Source of the DNA: Telopea speciosissima
Taxonomy: Eukaryota > Streptophyta > Magnoliopsida > Proteales > Proteaceae
Reading direction: 5' to 3'
Assembly (NCBI RefSeq): GCF_018873765.1
Contig: NC_057925.1
Coordinates: 13,403,568-13,467,567, forward strand
DNA length: 64,000 bases
Made by a program: the position numbers and the translations under genes. Each line of letters opens with the position of its first letter. The first letter of the stretch is position 1. The notes below the pieces were generated by a model, which ran no database searches, had not been told where the DNA came from, and saw only the letters and a program-made list of their open reading frames with translations. This document shows positions 51,787 through 62,838 of the stretch, in pieces.

Positions 51787-52549
51787 ACCAAACTTTGGAA
51801 AAATATCAACCTTCCCCCTAACGTTAAGCACAGTTAGCACCCAAAGTTGAAATGTCCATTTTAACCCCCAAGTAGTTATTTAAATAAATAAATTAAAGAA
51901 TGAAATCCCATCCTCCCATCTTCAATTTTCTTTTCTTTTTTTAATTCTTAAAATATTTCCGTTTGCTGTAGAAAATCAGACAGCAACTCCGGCATTAGTT
52001 AACCCACCGGCGGTAAAGTCAAATATGCGAGATCGGTGGTTCTTAGCATTTGTTTGTAAAATATTCATGGGAAGAGAAAGAAATGAAAAAACCATGTTTA
52101 TCGTGGGAAGCCCACATTAATATAATGTATGCATCTATTTGTATGGATCTGTCTGTACTGTAATCTTTGTGTGTGTAAATGTACTTCTGACTTTCTGAGT
52201 GGTGGTGGTGGTGGTCGGATGGAGAGGATGAATGGTTGGTCGCTGTGGGTCTCTCTCTAAGCTTTGATAGAAGTTTTTGTCTTCTAGTATTCATTCAATT
52301 TACAGTAAACATAGACTATATTATACACTAAATCAGCTTTCAAAATAAATAAAGAGAGCATAAGTGAAGGGGAAATAACTCTGCAATATTGCAAAGGGAC
52401 CTTGAAGGGACGTTTGGGGGTAGGGAAGAAAGAGTCGGTGATGTGTTTGTGCTTATGTGTGAGAGAGAGGAGACCGGAGTTTTAAGGGTTTGACATCCGA
52501 CGACTGGGCGAAGGTCGAGGGTCGAGGGGTGTGTTTGTGTTGTGTTCAT

Positions 52550-52616
<67 letters not shown>

Positions 52617-53142
52617 CCAGTGATCTTGAAGAGAAAAGGAAAGATTTCCATATTCAGGGATCCTGGAAGCCAGTGACACCGGCGGAGCCCATTCCGATGA
52701 GGTTACAACTGATCTCGACAAAGAGGCAAGGGAATCAGATAGGTAGGACGAATTGGCTGGAATCAGTGGTATTCCCTGCTGGGTTCTGTCAAGAGACTCC
52801 CCCTACAAATGGGGCAGCTGCATGCGTTGATTCCATGGCTTCTCTCAGTCAGAACAGGAGGCTTAGTAATTGGGAATCAGCCATGATTTGAAGACAGATG
52901 AAGAGAATAGTTTGTAATTTAGGGTTTTACGCTTAAGGGTATTATGGTAAGTTTACCTTGTGGTAAGGGTAATTTCACCATTATAAAAGAATTAACAGCA
53001 ACTTGACTGCACAGACCTAACGGAGTGGACTAAGTTGAAATAAAAACATAAAGTAAGGGTAGTCTGTGATATTTTTCCAAAGTTTGGTATGTCCGTGATA
53101 TTTCATATACTTACAGGGGGTGTCCGTGAAATTCACCCTTTT
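51787..53142. mobile_element. Partial MULE related to the element at 36215
   Basis: The right part (TTACGCTTAAGGGTATTATGG near 52927; GATATTTTTCCAAAG; GTGTCCGTGAAATTCACCC ending about 53142) matches the right end of the MULE at 36215-38632. Its left counterpart (AAAATATCAACC and CCCCTAACGTTAAG at 51800-51830) is present. The outermost left bases are absent, with the LINE lying next to it. The interior includes an (AG)n run and an unassigned plus-strand frame at 52673-52891. Confidence 0.65.
52551..52612. repeat. (AG)31 microsatellite
   Basis: An uninterrupted AG dinucleotide run of about 62 bp. Confidence 0.97.
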
Positions 53143-53180
53143 TTTTATCCCTTCATTCTATGCTTCACCAAGGTTTTTAA

Positions 53181-53437
53181 TAGGGTGTAAATGAATAGTC
53201 GAAAGCTGTTTCCGTATCCGTGTCCATATCCATTTAGCACTATCCGAATCCGTTCGAAAGCTAAACAGTTACGGATGCGGATAGGCTATAGCTATCCGAA
53301 AAGCTATATTTACATGTAAACGGATAAAATATCCAATCCGTATCCATTTAGCACTATCCGAATCCGTCCGAAAGCTAATCGGATGCGGATGCAGATATAG
53401 CACTATCCGAGCCAAATCCGATCAGTTTACATCCCTA
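53181..53437. mobile_element. hAT MITE (257 bp) inside a LINE
   Basis: Ends TAGGGTGTAAATGAAT and CAGTTTACATCCCTA with identical 8-bp duplications GTTTTTAA at 53173-53180 and 53438-53445. The interior is a set of repeated ATCCGAATCCGTTCGAAAGC-like blocks with inverted counterparts. Confidence 0.9.
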
Positions 53438-53691
53438 GTTTTTAAGGCAAAATATTTTGCATCTTCTTCCTTTCTTGAGGCTAAGGCTACAAGCTCTTGC
53501 TCGTGGGCTTGGCCCCGTCTTCTTAAAGGAAGAGATCTTTTAATCGAAGGACTTACAAAAAGGCTGGTAACGGGACTACTATTGATGCGTATAGGGTCGC
53601 CTCCCTTCCAACTGGCAAAATTACCAGTCCTAGAGTAGGGAATATTCAATGGGTTTCAGATCTTTTCTCTTCTGGAAATCTTCAATGGAAT

Positions 53692-53853
53692 TTTTTTTTT
53701 TTGGTGAAAAGAAAACTCATTTATTGAAGCGTGTTGAATGCAAGGTATCCGAGTTACATACAAGACATGGCCCTCCGAGCCAAGGAGTCAGCTACGCTGT
53801 TAATCTCCCTAGAAATGTGGTGAATGGAGCAGCTTCTGAAATATCAATGGAAT
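53692..53853 (-). mobile_element. Truncated LINE 3' end inserted in another LINE
   Basis: A T-run at 53692-53702 is followed by minus-strand sequence ending an RNase H domain (VADSLARRAMSC). The 10-bp duplication TCAATGGAAT is found at 53682-53691 and again at 53844-53853, as expected for target-primed insertion. Confidence 0.85.
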
Positions 53854-55372
53854 GAATCACTAATATTTGCACCTTTTTCTGCAGATGAAGCTAAAGAAAT
53901 CCTTTGTATTCCCTTAAGTGTTTCTTCCATTTCAGATTCATGGCTATGGGAACCTTAAAAAATTGGTAAATTCTCTGATAAAATTGCATATCATGTAGCT
54001 TGTGCTGATTCTCATAGATCCCAATCCCCTGAATATTCTAGAAATGCACATGACTCTATTTGGGAACATATTTGGAAGCTCCCTATCTTACCTAAACTTA
54101 AAACATTTTTGTGTGGAAGTGTTGTAAGCATGCCCTGGCTGTGAAATTAATGCTTTATAAAAAACATCTTACTGTTGATTCATTATGCCTTGTATGTTCT
54201 AACAATGAGGAAACAATAGAACATGCGTTATTTTTCTGTCCATTTGCTTCTGAGTGTGATCTCCTTTTAGACTAAATATATGTTTCAAGGTTATGATTTT
54301 AAGAGTATATTGTCTCACTTCCTTAGCTGGGCTAATAATTTCCATGATAAGAAAGATGCTATTCTTCAATGGATTGCCTTAACATGGCAGATCTGAAAAG
54401 CTAGGAACAATTTTGTTTTTAACCATTCTAACCTTTCTATGTTTGGTACTATTCAGGCTTTTCATCATGCTGTGGATCCGGAAGATGGTCGTTAACTCGT
54501 AAGGGTTTGTGTAGGGACATGAATAAGTATCAAGCCCCTCTTGTGGCTTTAAATAGTTTTTATCCTTCTACCAATATAGAGAAATTTACTATTTTTGTTG
54601 ATGGAGCATGGAAAGCTAATTCCTCTTTGAGTGGCAGCGGTGTGCTCATTAGGAACCATAGAGGCAGATTTGTGGCAGCGAAATGCAAGACGGGAAGAAG
54701 CTTATCAGCTGCATCCATGGAGGCAGAAGCTGTTAGAGACGGTCTTCTTTTAGCTCAGAGCATGCAACTTTGGCATAACATTGTCTTCTCAGACTCAAAA
54801 CCGTTGGTTTCTTTTCTTAACAAAGAAGTTGTATCTTTGGACTGGTCTACTGAACAGATTGTTGTAGATTGTTTCTCTTTGTTAGATTCTTTTGTTTTCC
54901 TAGAGTTTTTGTACGTTCCTAGAATTTTGAATGTGGATGTCCACATTCTAGCTCAAGGAGCCTCTATGTTAGGTCTTTCAATGGTTTGGTGGATTAAACC
55001 TCCAGCGTTCATTGTAAATCCTGACTTCATCGGTAGGAACGTCTCGTCTTTTCAATTGATTTGGGTCTTCGGGCCCTATTTTGTCTCCCTCAAAAAAAAA
55101 AAAACCCTATAGTTATAGACGAGGAATTTTTATCTGCTCCAAATCTATCAATTTCCCCGTTAGATTGTTGGCATATGACATGTTTAAATTCTAAGATTTG
55201 AGTTATGACATTCACCCATCCAACACTAACTTAACCCAAGTTACCCATTCTCTCTCCTCTCTCTTTAACTCTCAGAAACGGCGGAATGATGGCAACTCTT
55301 GCCATTGAAAACAATGTTGACATCGAATCTCTTCTCAGCAAAGAGATGCCCCCAAAAAGAAGATGGGAAAAT

Positions 55373-55964
55373 GAAGATCTGGAATGCTTGCCGCCTTCCT
55401 TCACACAACCTGTATCAGAATTTGTAGAGGCATTTGAAGATGCTACACGGATAAGCATTATAGTTGCAGTATGAGGTTTTACCCACCAGTCCCACATGAT
55501 ACCAAATTATAGTTGCAGACAACGTAAAACCAGATGGGACTTTTGTAAAGAAAGAAACGGGAGTTACATATAAACCTTATGCAATGGGGAGAACAAAGGC
55601 GCTTTGGGGCAAAGATTGGCCGGTGTTTCCGCCGGAGAGATAGTTGGAGTAGGAGGAGATTTCTGGAAAGTGGAAATTCTAGGCGAGGGATCCCTATACA
55701 TACCCGGTTTTCCAAGCGGGGCCAAGGATTTGCTTAGGGAAGGACATGGCTTTCTTGCAGATGCAGAGAGTCGTTGCAGGGTAATGCAGAAGTACCGGGT
55801 GGTGCCGACGGAGGCTTTGATCCGTTTTTCACTTCTTACCTGTCAGCCAAAATGAAAGGAGGTTTTCCAGTGAGTGTTTTTTTTTTTTTTGTTTTGGTAC
55901 GATTCCAGTGAGAGTTGAGGAGAGGAAAGAAGTTAGAGCAGTGGAGGCTACTAAAATTAATTAA
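55373..55964 (+). pseudogene. Captured, internally deleted cytochrome P450 fragment (CYP94-like)
   Basis: Pieces in different frames read EDLECLPPSFTQPVSEFVEA and FEDATRIS, then after a missing middle MRFYPPVPHDTKL, then [60 protein letters not shown] and [19 protein letters not shown]. The end is DGGFDPFFTSYLSAKMKGGF, then [19 protein letters not shown] (55710-55739) is the heme-cysteine motif and the C-terminus runs to a stop at 55962-55964. The wording matches the CYP94 clan of fatty-acid/jasmonate hydroxylases. The region between DATRIS and MRFYPP, including the I-helix, is deleted, and frames are shifted. An upstream frame (MMATLAIENNVDIESLLSKE) fused to the first piece is not P450 and is unassigned. 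Confidence 0.8.
55875..55902 (-). mobile_element. 28-bp poly-T micro-insertion with target duplication
   Basis: TG then a T-run, GTTTTGGTACGA lies between two copies of TTCCAGTGAG (55865-55874 and 55903-55912) inside the P450 fragment. It looks like an extremely short retrotransposed tail. Confidence 0.7.
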
Positions 55965-56235
55965 TGGTGATTAATAAATCTATGCTATGGACAATGATGT
56001 AGTCTATTATTTCTATATCATTTACATCTTCAAATGCATCTGCAAATTCGTCCTCTTCTTCTCTTAGTTTTACTTTTTGTTTCTTTCATTCTCTTTTTAC
56101 GAGAGAAAATAGATTCATGTTCATTGTTAAAGAAAATAAAAGAAAAACAGAACCCCAGAACTTGTAGATTCGAACATCAAGGTGTTATTCTGTGAAGAAG
56201 AAGAAGATGGGAAAATGAAGAACCACGGCAAGTCG

Positions 56236-56402
56236 GGATTGAGATCCTCTCCCGCACGGCGCACATCGTCCAGCTGGGGAGGCCTCGATCCACATGCCAC
56301 TACATCGGGATGTGTGCGGTGGTGTGGATCAAAGCCCCCCAGCGGCACGATGTGCCCTGGACACCGTCCGGCGCACAAGTGCGCTGGAGAGGATCTCAAT
56401 CC
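56236..56402. mobile_element. Fold-back MITE inside the P450 Pack-MULE
   Basis: GGGATTGAGATCCTCTCC and GGAGAGGATCTCAATCC form 17-bp inverted ends. Inner segments (CACATCGTCC / GGCACGATGTG; GATCCACATGCC / GTGTGGATC) also pair. No clear target duplication. Confidence 0.7.
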
Positions 56403-58031
56403 AGCAAGTTGCCGTCTCCAAGAATTGAAATAGAGAGAGAGTGAGTGAGTGGGTAACTCAAGTTAGTTTAGGGTTGGATGGATGAATCCCATAATTCAAA
56501 TCTGGCTGTAGGATTTAAGCATGTCATGTGTCGATAATCTAAGGGGGAAATGGACAGAAATGGAGCAAATAAAAATCCAATGGGCGAGTCTGATGAATCT
56601 TCACTCACGTGAAGTAAGTAACCTCTTCACATACGTTGTTCCCACTGTCATGGTTTTTTTATTGAGAAAGAGAACGCCACCCAATTGAGCAGTGCATGCC
56701 GCCTGGCCTGACACAGGGGCGCGTGAAATGATCACTGCACCCCTAGTCATTTTCGGGATTCCAAGGGTAGCAAGCATTTTGCGCCCCAGTGTCAGGTGCA
56801 AGGATGGCGTGTGTTTGGCGTGATCGAATGGCGTTGTTTCTCCCTGTTTCAATATACCAAGGTGGGATCCATTTCTTTTGGGTTTTTGTCAAATGCCCAT
56901 TTGTCCAAATGCCCCCTTACAACTTTTTTAATTGTAAACTCCCCCCTACTTTCAAAACATTGTAGCAATTTGGTCCTTGCTGTTAATTTTGGATGTTGAA
57001 CGTTAGTTTTAAGGAATCTAATGGCCAAAATGCCCTTATGATAATAACCCACCAAAATAAAAAAAATGACCAAAATGCCCTCATCTTCCCCAAATCGTTC
57101 AAGGTTGAAACTGTAAATTTTTTCCTTAGGGTTTGAACCCATCTGGAAATCATTGAGATTCTGATCTTGTTAATCTGAAATTTTTTTCAATCGATTACTG
57201 TGGGTCTGGGCATTATTTGTAGCCTGAAATTTAATTCAACCAAATAGGCTTGGATGGACCTGAAAAATCAGAGGTAGATTGTTTCATTCTCTAAGCTAAT
57301 AACTGCATCACACCATTTAGCGATTCAGCAACATAAGGACCCACGGTAATCGACTAAAACCATGGCTGGTAGGAAGATCAAACTAAGTTTTATTACAGGT
57401 TTTGATATCAGTGGAGGGGAGGATTTAAGGAACATACACCTGGTGTTTGGGTTGCCCAAAGGGGGTGAGTTAATTCCCAAAACCCTAGGTTGATTGGGTA
57501 AGTATTCAGAGAGTTCGAACACAATATCCATGGCTACAAATAATGCCCAGAAACAGAGTAACAGCAAGAGAGGAAAGAGAGGAGAAGGAATGGAGAACAC
57601 TCACGGTAGTGGTAATATGATGAAATCGAATTTTTAGTTGTTGCTGGGTCTTTGTTTTCTTCAATTTTGTTCCTTTATACCATTTACATATCAAATTTCC
57701 CTGGGTACTTATGGGGATTTTGTCAAAGTTGAAACTCAGGATTACTAAGCTGTATATATTTTGCCGAAAAAAGACACACTAAGCTGTATATTCAGTTTTC
57801 GCCTTAGCAAGATTAAGAATGGTATTCTGAAATCACTTTTGCTTCTTAGAACACTTCAGTGAGGTGTTGCCGTGCTGCCATAGTTGTTTTCCTTAATTTG
57901 AGAATGGTTAATAGGTTATGTGAAGTTCGTACGTTTCTAATTTATTGAAGCTTGATAAGTGTTAGATATATTAGCTTCAAGCTACTTACAGATTAACAAG
58001 ATCAGAATCTCAACGATTTCCAAATGGGTTC

Positions 58032-58758
58032 TGATAAACCCAAAATCACACCAACCAATCAGAGGCCGCCACGTGTCCCGACCCCAGGTAGGAAGACCAT
58101 CCCAAAGCAGGCCACTTTACATTTCACTCGATTGGCCTGTACGGGCTACTACCAACAAGGAAGTCCAGGTACTACGGGCTACTACCGCCAACAACAAAAT
58201 ATACGTCATCTCATGGGTACACGGCGACCACCACCATCAACAAGACATGTTTCATCACAGAGGACTCTAGGCCACCGCCTACCAGTCACGTAGTCTGGAT
58301 GGACTCATACACAGGGAACCTCATCTACCACGTAGATAGGTCTATCCATTAAGGATACCAAGTCTATCATGACACCACATCTCACGAGAAGACAACTACC
58401 AAGTCTATCATGACATACGTCTCCCGGGAAGACAACTACCAAGTCTATCATGACACCACGTCTCACGGGAAGACAACCAATCAAGGATGAGCCCTGCTAC
58501 TCAGGGACTCTACAGACTACGAAGGCCACTCTACATCAACTTGGACTCTCCACACTGCCACACTCTACTATTAAAAGGAAGGTACTCTACCCCAACAACC
58601 CATCTTGAATACTATTATTCATCTGTTTGCTCAGGAGATCTAACTTTGGCATCGGACAGTCCTAGGCCGGAACCACACCGGTTCTCCTTTGTCATCCCCT
58701 GGTTCTTTTACAGGTTACGAGACTCGAAAGGACCCTTGAACGATTTTTTGACGCAACA
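58032..58758 (+). repeat. 5' LTR
   Basis: 727 bp, TG...CA ends. It contains about three copies of a 41-bp repeat (CTACCAAGTCTATCATGACA, then CCACGTCTCACGGGAAGACAA) and a TATTAAAAGGAAGG promoter-like segment near 58570. Confidence 0.9.
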
Positions 58759-60372
58759 GATTGGCGCCGTCTGTGGGAACGACGCTAGCCATCATATCTA
58801 CTAGCTTGTTTCCATACCTATTCAGTAATGGCACCACGAGGCAAGAAGACCGCTCCCTCCACCAACAATGCCCCGAGGGAGGGGAATGGATCACCTCCTC
58901 CAGAGAGCTCACGTCAGAGGGTCAATGACCACATCTCTCACGAGGAAGAGATCCCAGAGAGTCAACAGGCTGAGATAGTTAACCTCAACCCCGAAGCAGC
59001 CATCGAAGCCACCGTGGAGCCATTACCTGATCCCAATGCACTGGCGACTGTAGGTCAGATCAACGACTTGCAGCGCCAGATCCTTTACGACTAACAACTC
59101 TTCCGCGATTACCTGAGGTAGCGTGCAACATCCCACCGCCGTAGAATGGATCCTCGACGGGAGCAGAGCCCTAGGAGGTCACCTCCTAGGGGTGATACAA
59201 GAGAGGGCACCAACAGGCGCGGACGAGGAAGCGAGTAAGACTAATGATCAAGGTCGTGTGCACGAGACTATGAGTAGAACCAAACTCCAAGAGGCACCAT
59301 GCCAAATGCAAGCCAAGCGAAGAGAAGAGAATGAGTCCATACCAGCCACGGATCGCGGGCATTGATCGAACAGGCGCAAATCGAGAGAGCGATGATCACC
59401 AAGCGTAGATCAGATTAAATGGGCGTCACCGAACGCGAATCGGATCGAATGGGCGTCACCGGGCGCCATCAATGGGTGTCGACTCTTAAGAGAGAGGAAA
59501 AAAAAAAAAACAAGACCAAGGGTCCACGCCCAAAAAGCCATGGGCACGGACTCTTGAGTGAGAGCAAAGATAGGAGAGAGGAGAGAGAGAAGAAAGATTG
59601 AAAAAAAAATCATGAATGGGCGCCATCCATCAATGGACGCCGCCCAAAAGCAAAAGAGAAAAGCAGGAGAGAGAAAAGAAGAAGAGAGGGAAGAGAGAAA
59701 AGAAGAAAAAGAAGAAAAGAAAGAACAAACAACTAATACTAGATACAGATCAAGGCAGCACGGGCACCGATCGAGCAGGCGTGGATGCGGATGAGCATCG
59801 ATCAAGCAGGCGCCAACCAGCGTCAATCGAGCAGCCGTGGAGCGTGGAGGGCGTTGCTCGAGCAGGCATGGACCACGGACAGGCGTCAATCGAACACAGG
59901 CGCAGACCCCCGGCAGGCGTCGATCGAGCAGGCGCGGACCACGGGGACGACGCGGATCGAGTACAAGCACAGAACGATGGGCGTTGATCGAGTGCAAGCG
60001 TAAGTAGGTGGTCGATTGAGTACAGGTGCGGACCACGGACGCGTTGATCGAGCAACCAGGGCGAGCTAGGCATAGACCAACGAGCACGAACGTAAGCACA
60101 AAGCAAAGGCCGAGCACCAAGCATGCCCGCTACAAAACAAGCCAAAGCCCAATGGTTAGACAAGAACAAGAGGCAACAATCAAGAAATAAAGAGGTGGCA
60201 CACAACTCTTTGCCACCCAAAAGCAAACACCTTGGGGGCAACGAAAGATGAAGACCAAGTGCAAGGCAAACGAGAAGACTCAAAAAATCAAAAAGTGGAA
60301 AAGCAAGAGAGAAAGAAAGAAAAATAAAAATGGGGTCTTTGGCCATGGCCAAGGACCGCGATCAACATGCCA

Positions 60373-60560
60373 TGGGCATGGACGAGGTTCGAGGTCCGAA
60401 GTCGGAGTTCGAGGTCCAAGGTCGAAGTTCGCGAGGGTTCGAGGTCCGAGGTCAAAGTTCACGAGGGTTCGAGGACGAGGTTCGAAGTCAAAGTTCGTAA
60501 GAGTTCGAGGACGAGGTTTGAGGTTGAAGTTCGTGAGGGTTCGAGGTCAAGGTTCGAGCA
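60373..60560. repeat. GTTCGAGG-type tandem repeats in the LTR element interior
   Basis: Repeated GAGGGTTCGAGGTCCGAGG and AAGTTCGTGAGG blocks, about 35-40 bp apart and diverged. Confidence 0.75.
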
Positions 60561-60844
60561 AAGATGTGTCTGTGGCTAAAGACCAATTCGGGTCAATATC
60601 AACCAAAAAGAAAGGGGGCCACGGCCAAGGGCCGTATGTGACAGGCCATGGCAGGAACAAGGTTTGAGGTTCAAGGATCGAGGTCTGAGGTCCAAGGTCG
60701 GAGTTCATGAAGGTTCGAGGCCGAGGTTTGAGCGAAGATGTTTCTGTGGCCAACGACCAATTCGAGTAAAAAAAAAAAAAAAAACGAAAGTACGAGACGT
60801 CATATTTGTCACGAGTTCGAGGTTTAGAAGCAGAGTTCGAGAAG

Positions 60845-61410
60845 GTCCGTTGACCACCAAGGCGTAATGTCACCAAGGCCCGTTGGCCACCAAGGCGCAA
60901 TGCCACCAAGACGTAATGCCACCAAGGCCCGTTTTCTACCAAGGTCCGTTGACCACCAAGGCGTAATGCCACCAAGGCCCGTTGGCCACCAAGGCGTAAT
61001 ACCACCTAGGCCCGTTGGCCACCAAGGTCCGTTGACCACCAAGGCGTAATGCCACCAAGACGTAATGCCACCAAGGCCCATTGGCTACCAAGGCCCGTTG
61101 GCCACCAAAGTCCGTAGACCACCAAGGCGTAATGCCACCAAGGCCCGTTGGCCACCAAGGTCTGAAGACCACCAAGGTGCAATGCCACCAAGGTTCGTAG
61201 ATCACTAAGGCGTAATGTCACCAAGGCCCGTTGGCCACCAAGGTCCGTAGACCACCAGGGCACAAGGCCACCAAGGCACAAGGCCACCAAGGTCCACGGA
61301 CCACCGAGGCGTAAGGCCACCAAGGTCCGCAGACCATCGAGCACAACGCCACCAAGGTCCATAGACCACCAAGGCTCGAAGCCACCAAGGTTCGACAACC
61401 ACTAAGGCTC
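60845..61410. repeat. ACCAAGG minisatellite (16-17 bp units)
   Basis: About 30 or more units of the form ACCAAGGCGTAATGCC, ACCAAGGCCCGTTGGCC or ACCAAGGTCCGTAG, arranged in mixed order. Open frames on both strands are repeat artefacts. Confidence 0.9.
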
Positions 61411-61470
61411 AAAGCAAAAATGCAAAGTCTACTCTCTTGGACATTCTGATCCAAGAGAGTGGGGGGCAAA

Positions 61471-62197
61471 TGATAAACCCAAAATCACACTAACCAATCA
61501 GAGGCCGCCACGTGTCCCGGCCTAGGTAGGAAGACCATCCCAAAGTCGGCCACCTTACATTTCACTCGATTGGCCTGTATGGGCTACTACCAACAAGGAA
61601 GTCCAGGTATTACGGGCTACTACAGCCAACAATAAAATATACATCATCTCATGGGTACATGGCGACCACCACCATCAACAAGACATGTCCCATCACAGAG
61701 GTCTCTAGGCCACCGCCTACCAGTCATGTAGTCTAGATGGACTCATACACAGGGAACCTCATCTACCACGTAGATAGGTCTATCCATTAAGGATACCAAG
61801 TCTATCATGACACTACGTCTCATGGGAAGACAACTACCAAGTCTATCATGACACTACGTCTCACGGAAAGACAACTACCAAGTCTATCATGACATCATGT
61901 CTCACGGGAAGACAACCAATCAAGGATGAGCCTTGCTACTCAGGGACTCTATCGACTACGAAGGCCACTCTATATCAACTGGGACTCTCCACACCGCCAC
62001 ACTCCATTATAAAAAAGAAGGTACTCTACCCCATCAACCCATCTTGAATACTATTATTCATCTGTTTGCTCAGGAGATCTGACTTTGGCATCGGAGAGTC
62101 CTAAGCCGGAATCACACCGGTTCTCCTTTGTCATCCCTTGGTTCTTTTGCAGGTTACGACACTCGAAAGGACCCTTGAACGATTTTCTGATGCAACA
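61471..62197 (+). repeat. 3' LTR
   Basis: 727 bp, the same length as the 5' LTR, with the same internal 41-bp triplication. Preceded by the purine tract and followed by GGTTC. Confidence 0.9.
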
Positions 62198-62672
62198 GGT
62201 TCATACCCTAATCGAATTGGGGAAAAAATTTCAGTTTCAAATCCTAAGGGGAAGATGAGGGCATTTTGATCATTTTATTTTTAAATTTTGGTGAATTTTT
62301 ATCAGAAGGGCATTTTGGTCATTAGATACCCTGAAACTAACATTTAATGTTCCAAATTAACGGCAGGGACCAAAGTACTGCAAAGTTTTGAAAGTAGGTG
62401 GGAGTTTGCAATTAGAAAAGTTGTAAGGGGGCATTTGGACAAATGGGCATTTTTAGGAGGGCATTTGACAAAAACCCATTTCTTTTTCTTCCTTCTCCTA
62501 AGAAGAAGGAGGGGTTAAGGCATGAGAGGGAGACCGACGGGGAGAAAGATGGAGATAGGGGAGGAGATGAAAGTCGAAGTTGGGGCAAGGGAGGGAGACC
62601 GATGGGGAGAGAGATGGAGATAGGGGAAGAGAAGAGAGAGATAGTGGAGGAGATGAACGGATTTGGGAATTT

Positions 62673-62838
62673 TTATCGTATGCGGTTCCCTGACCGTTGC
62701 GGTTCCCTAGTGCCTCTCACAAGAGGAGGGTGGACCCCACCTGGGCAGAGTGTTCGGTCAGGTGTCCCAGGTGGGTCACACCCCCCTTTTGTGAGAGGCA
62801 CTAGGGAACTGAACCGATCGGGGAACTGTAGACGATAA
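62673..62838. mobile_element. Fold-back MITE, copy 1
   Basis: TTATCGTATGCGGTTCCCTG pairs with CGGGGAACTGTAGACGATAA. The inner AGTGCCTCTCACAAGAGG pairs with TTTTGTGAGAGGCACT. A near copy is at 63143. Confidence 0.8.

Larger units (their letters stand above)
53143..55104 (+). mobile_element. 5'-truncated LINE, plus strand, with two nested insertions
   Basis: Reads TKVFKAKYFASSSFLEAKATSSCSWAW once the hAT element is set aside. Then come the zinc-binding region (WEHIWKLPILPKLKTFL near 54065) and an RNase H domain at 54590-55000 (FVDGAWKANSS, GVLIRNHRGRFVA, EAEAVRDGLLLA, SDSKPLVSFL). It ends in an A-run at 55092-55104. Frames are broken. It carries a hAT MITE (53181-53437) and a reverse LINE tail (53692-53853). 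Confidence 0.82.
55124..56579. mobile_element. Pack-MULE carrying a cytochrome P450 (CYP94-like) fragment
   Basis: Left arm GAATTTTTATCTGCTCC...TTAGATTGTTGGCATATG pairs over about 170 bp with the right arm (complement reads GGATTTTTATTTGCTCC...TTAGATTATCGACACATG, then ACTTGAGTTACCCA). Flanks ATAGACGAG and ATGGGCGAG match at 7 of 9 bases, an eroded duplication. It starts 20 bp after the LINE A-tail. It contains P450 pieces (55373-55964) and a fold-back MITE near the right arm. Confidence 0.75.
58032..62197 (+). mobile_element. Non-autonomous Ty3/Gypsy-related LTR element (LARD-like), complete ends
   Basis: Two 727-bp LTRs (58032-58758, 61471-62197) begin TGATAAACCC and end GCAACA, with 5-bp duplications GGTTC at 58027-58031 and 62198-62202. 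The primer-binding segment TTGGCGCCGTCTGTGGGAAC follows the 5' LTR, and a purine tract GAGAGTGGGGGGCAAA precedes the 3' LTR. The 2.7-kb interior starts with a gag-like N-terminus (58828-59094; MAPRGKK, PSTNNAPRE) clearly related to the one near 30886. The rest is tandem-repeat-rich and lacks protease, reverse transcriptase and integrase. The LTRs differ by roughly 5% by eye, mostly transitions, implying an insertion a few million years old. Structurally whole at its ends, but coding-deficient. Confidence 0.9.
56880..62477. mobile_element. MULE split by an LTR element (about 1.43 kb without it)
   Basis: The left end GGGTTTTTGTCAAATGCCC pairs with GGGCATTTGACAAAAACCC at the right. Pairing continues over roughly 240 bp (AAATGCCCCCTTACAACTTTT; GGCCAAAATGCCC). 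Identical 9-bp duplications ATTTCTTTT are at 56871-56879 and 62478-62486. The right-hand arm begins straight after the LTR element at 62203, so that element inserted near the inner edge of the arm. The interior at 57180-58026 is unassigned; a minus-strand frame near 57530-57325 (MDIVFELSEYLPNQPRVLG) is of unknown origin. Confidence 0.88.

Noticed and set aside
57325-57694. Minus-strand frame MDIVFELSEYLPNQ... as a gene
   Set aside because: Short, no recognised domain, inside a MULE; noted only as unassigned interior sequence.
59410-60352. Long Leu/Cys-rich minus-strand frames
   Set aside because: They lie in the repeat-rich interior of the LTR element, opposite to its direction, and show no domain.
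60547-61469. Repetitive minus-strand frames of the GGQRALVALRLGG type, which could suggest a repeat protein
   Set aside because: They are translations of a 16-17 bp minisatellite; all frames on both strands look repetitive.
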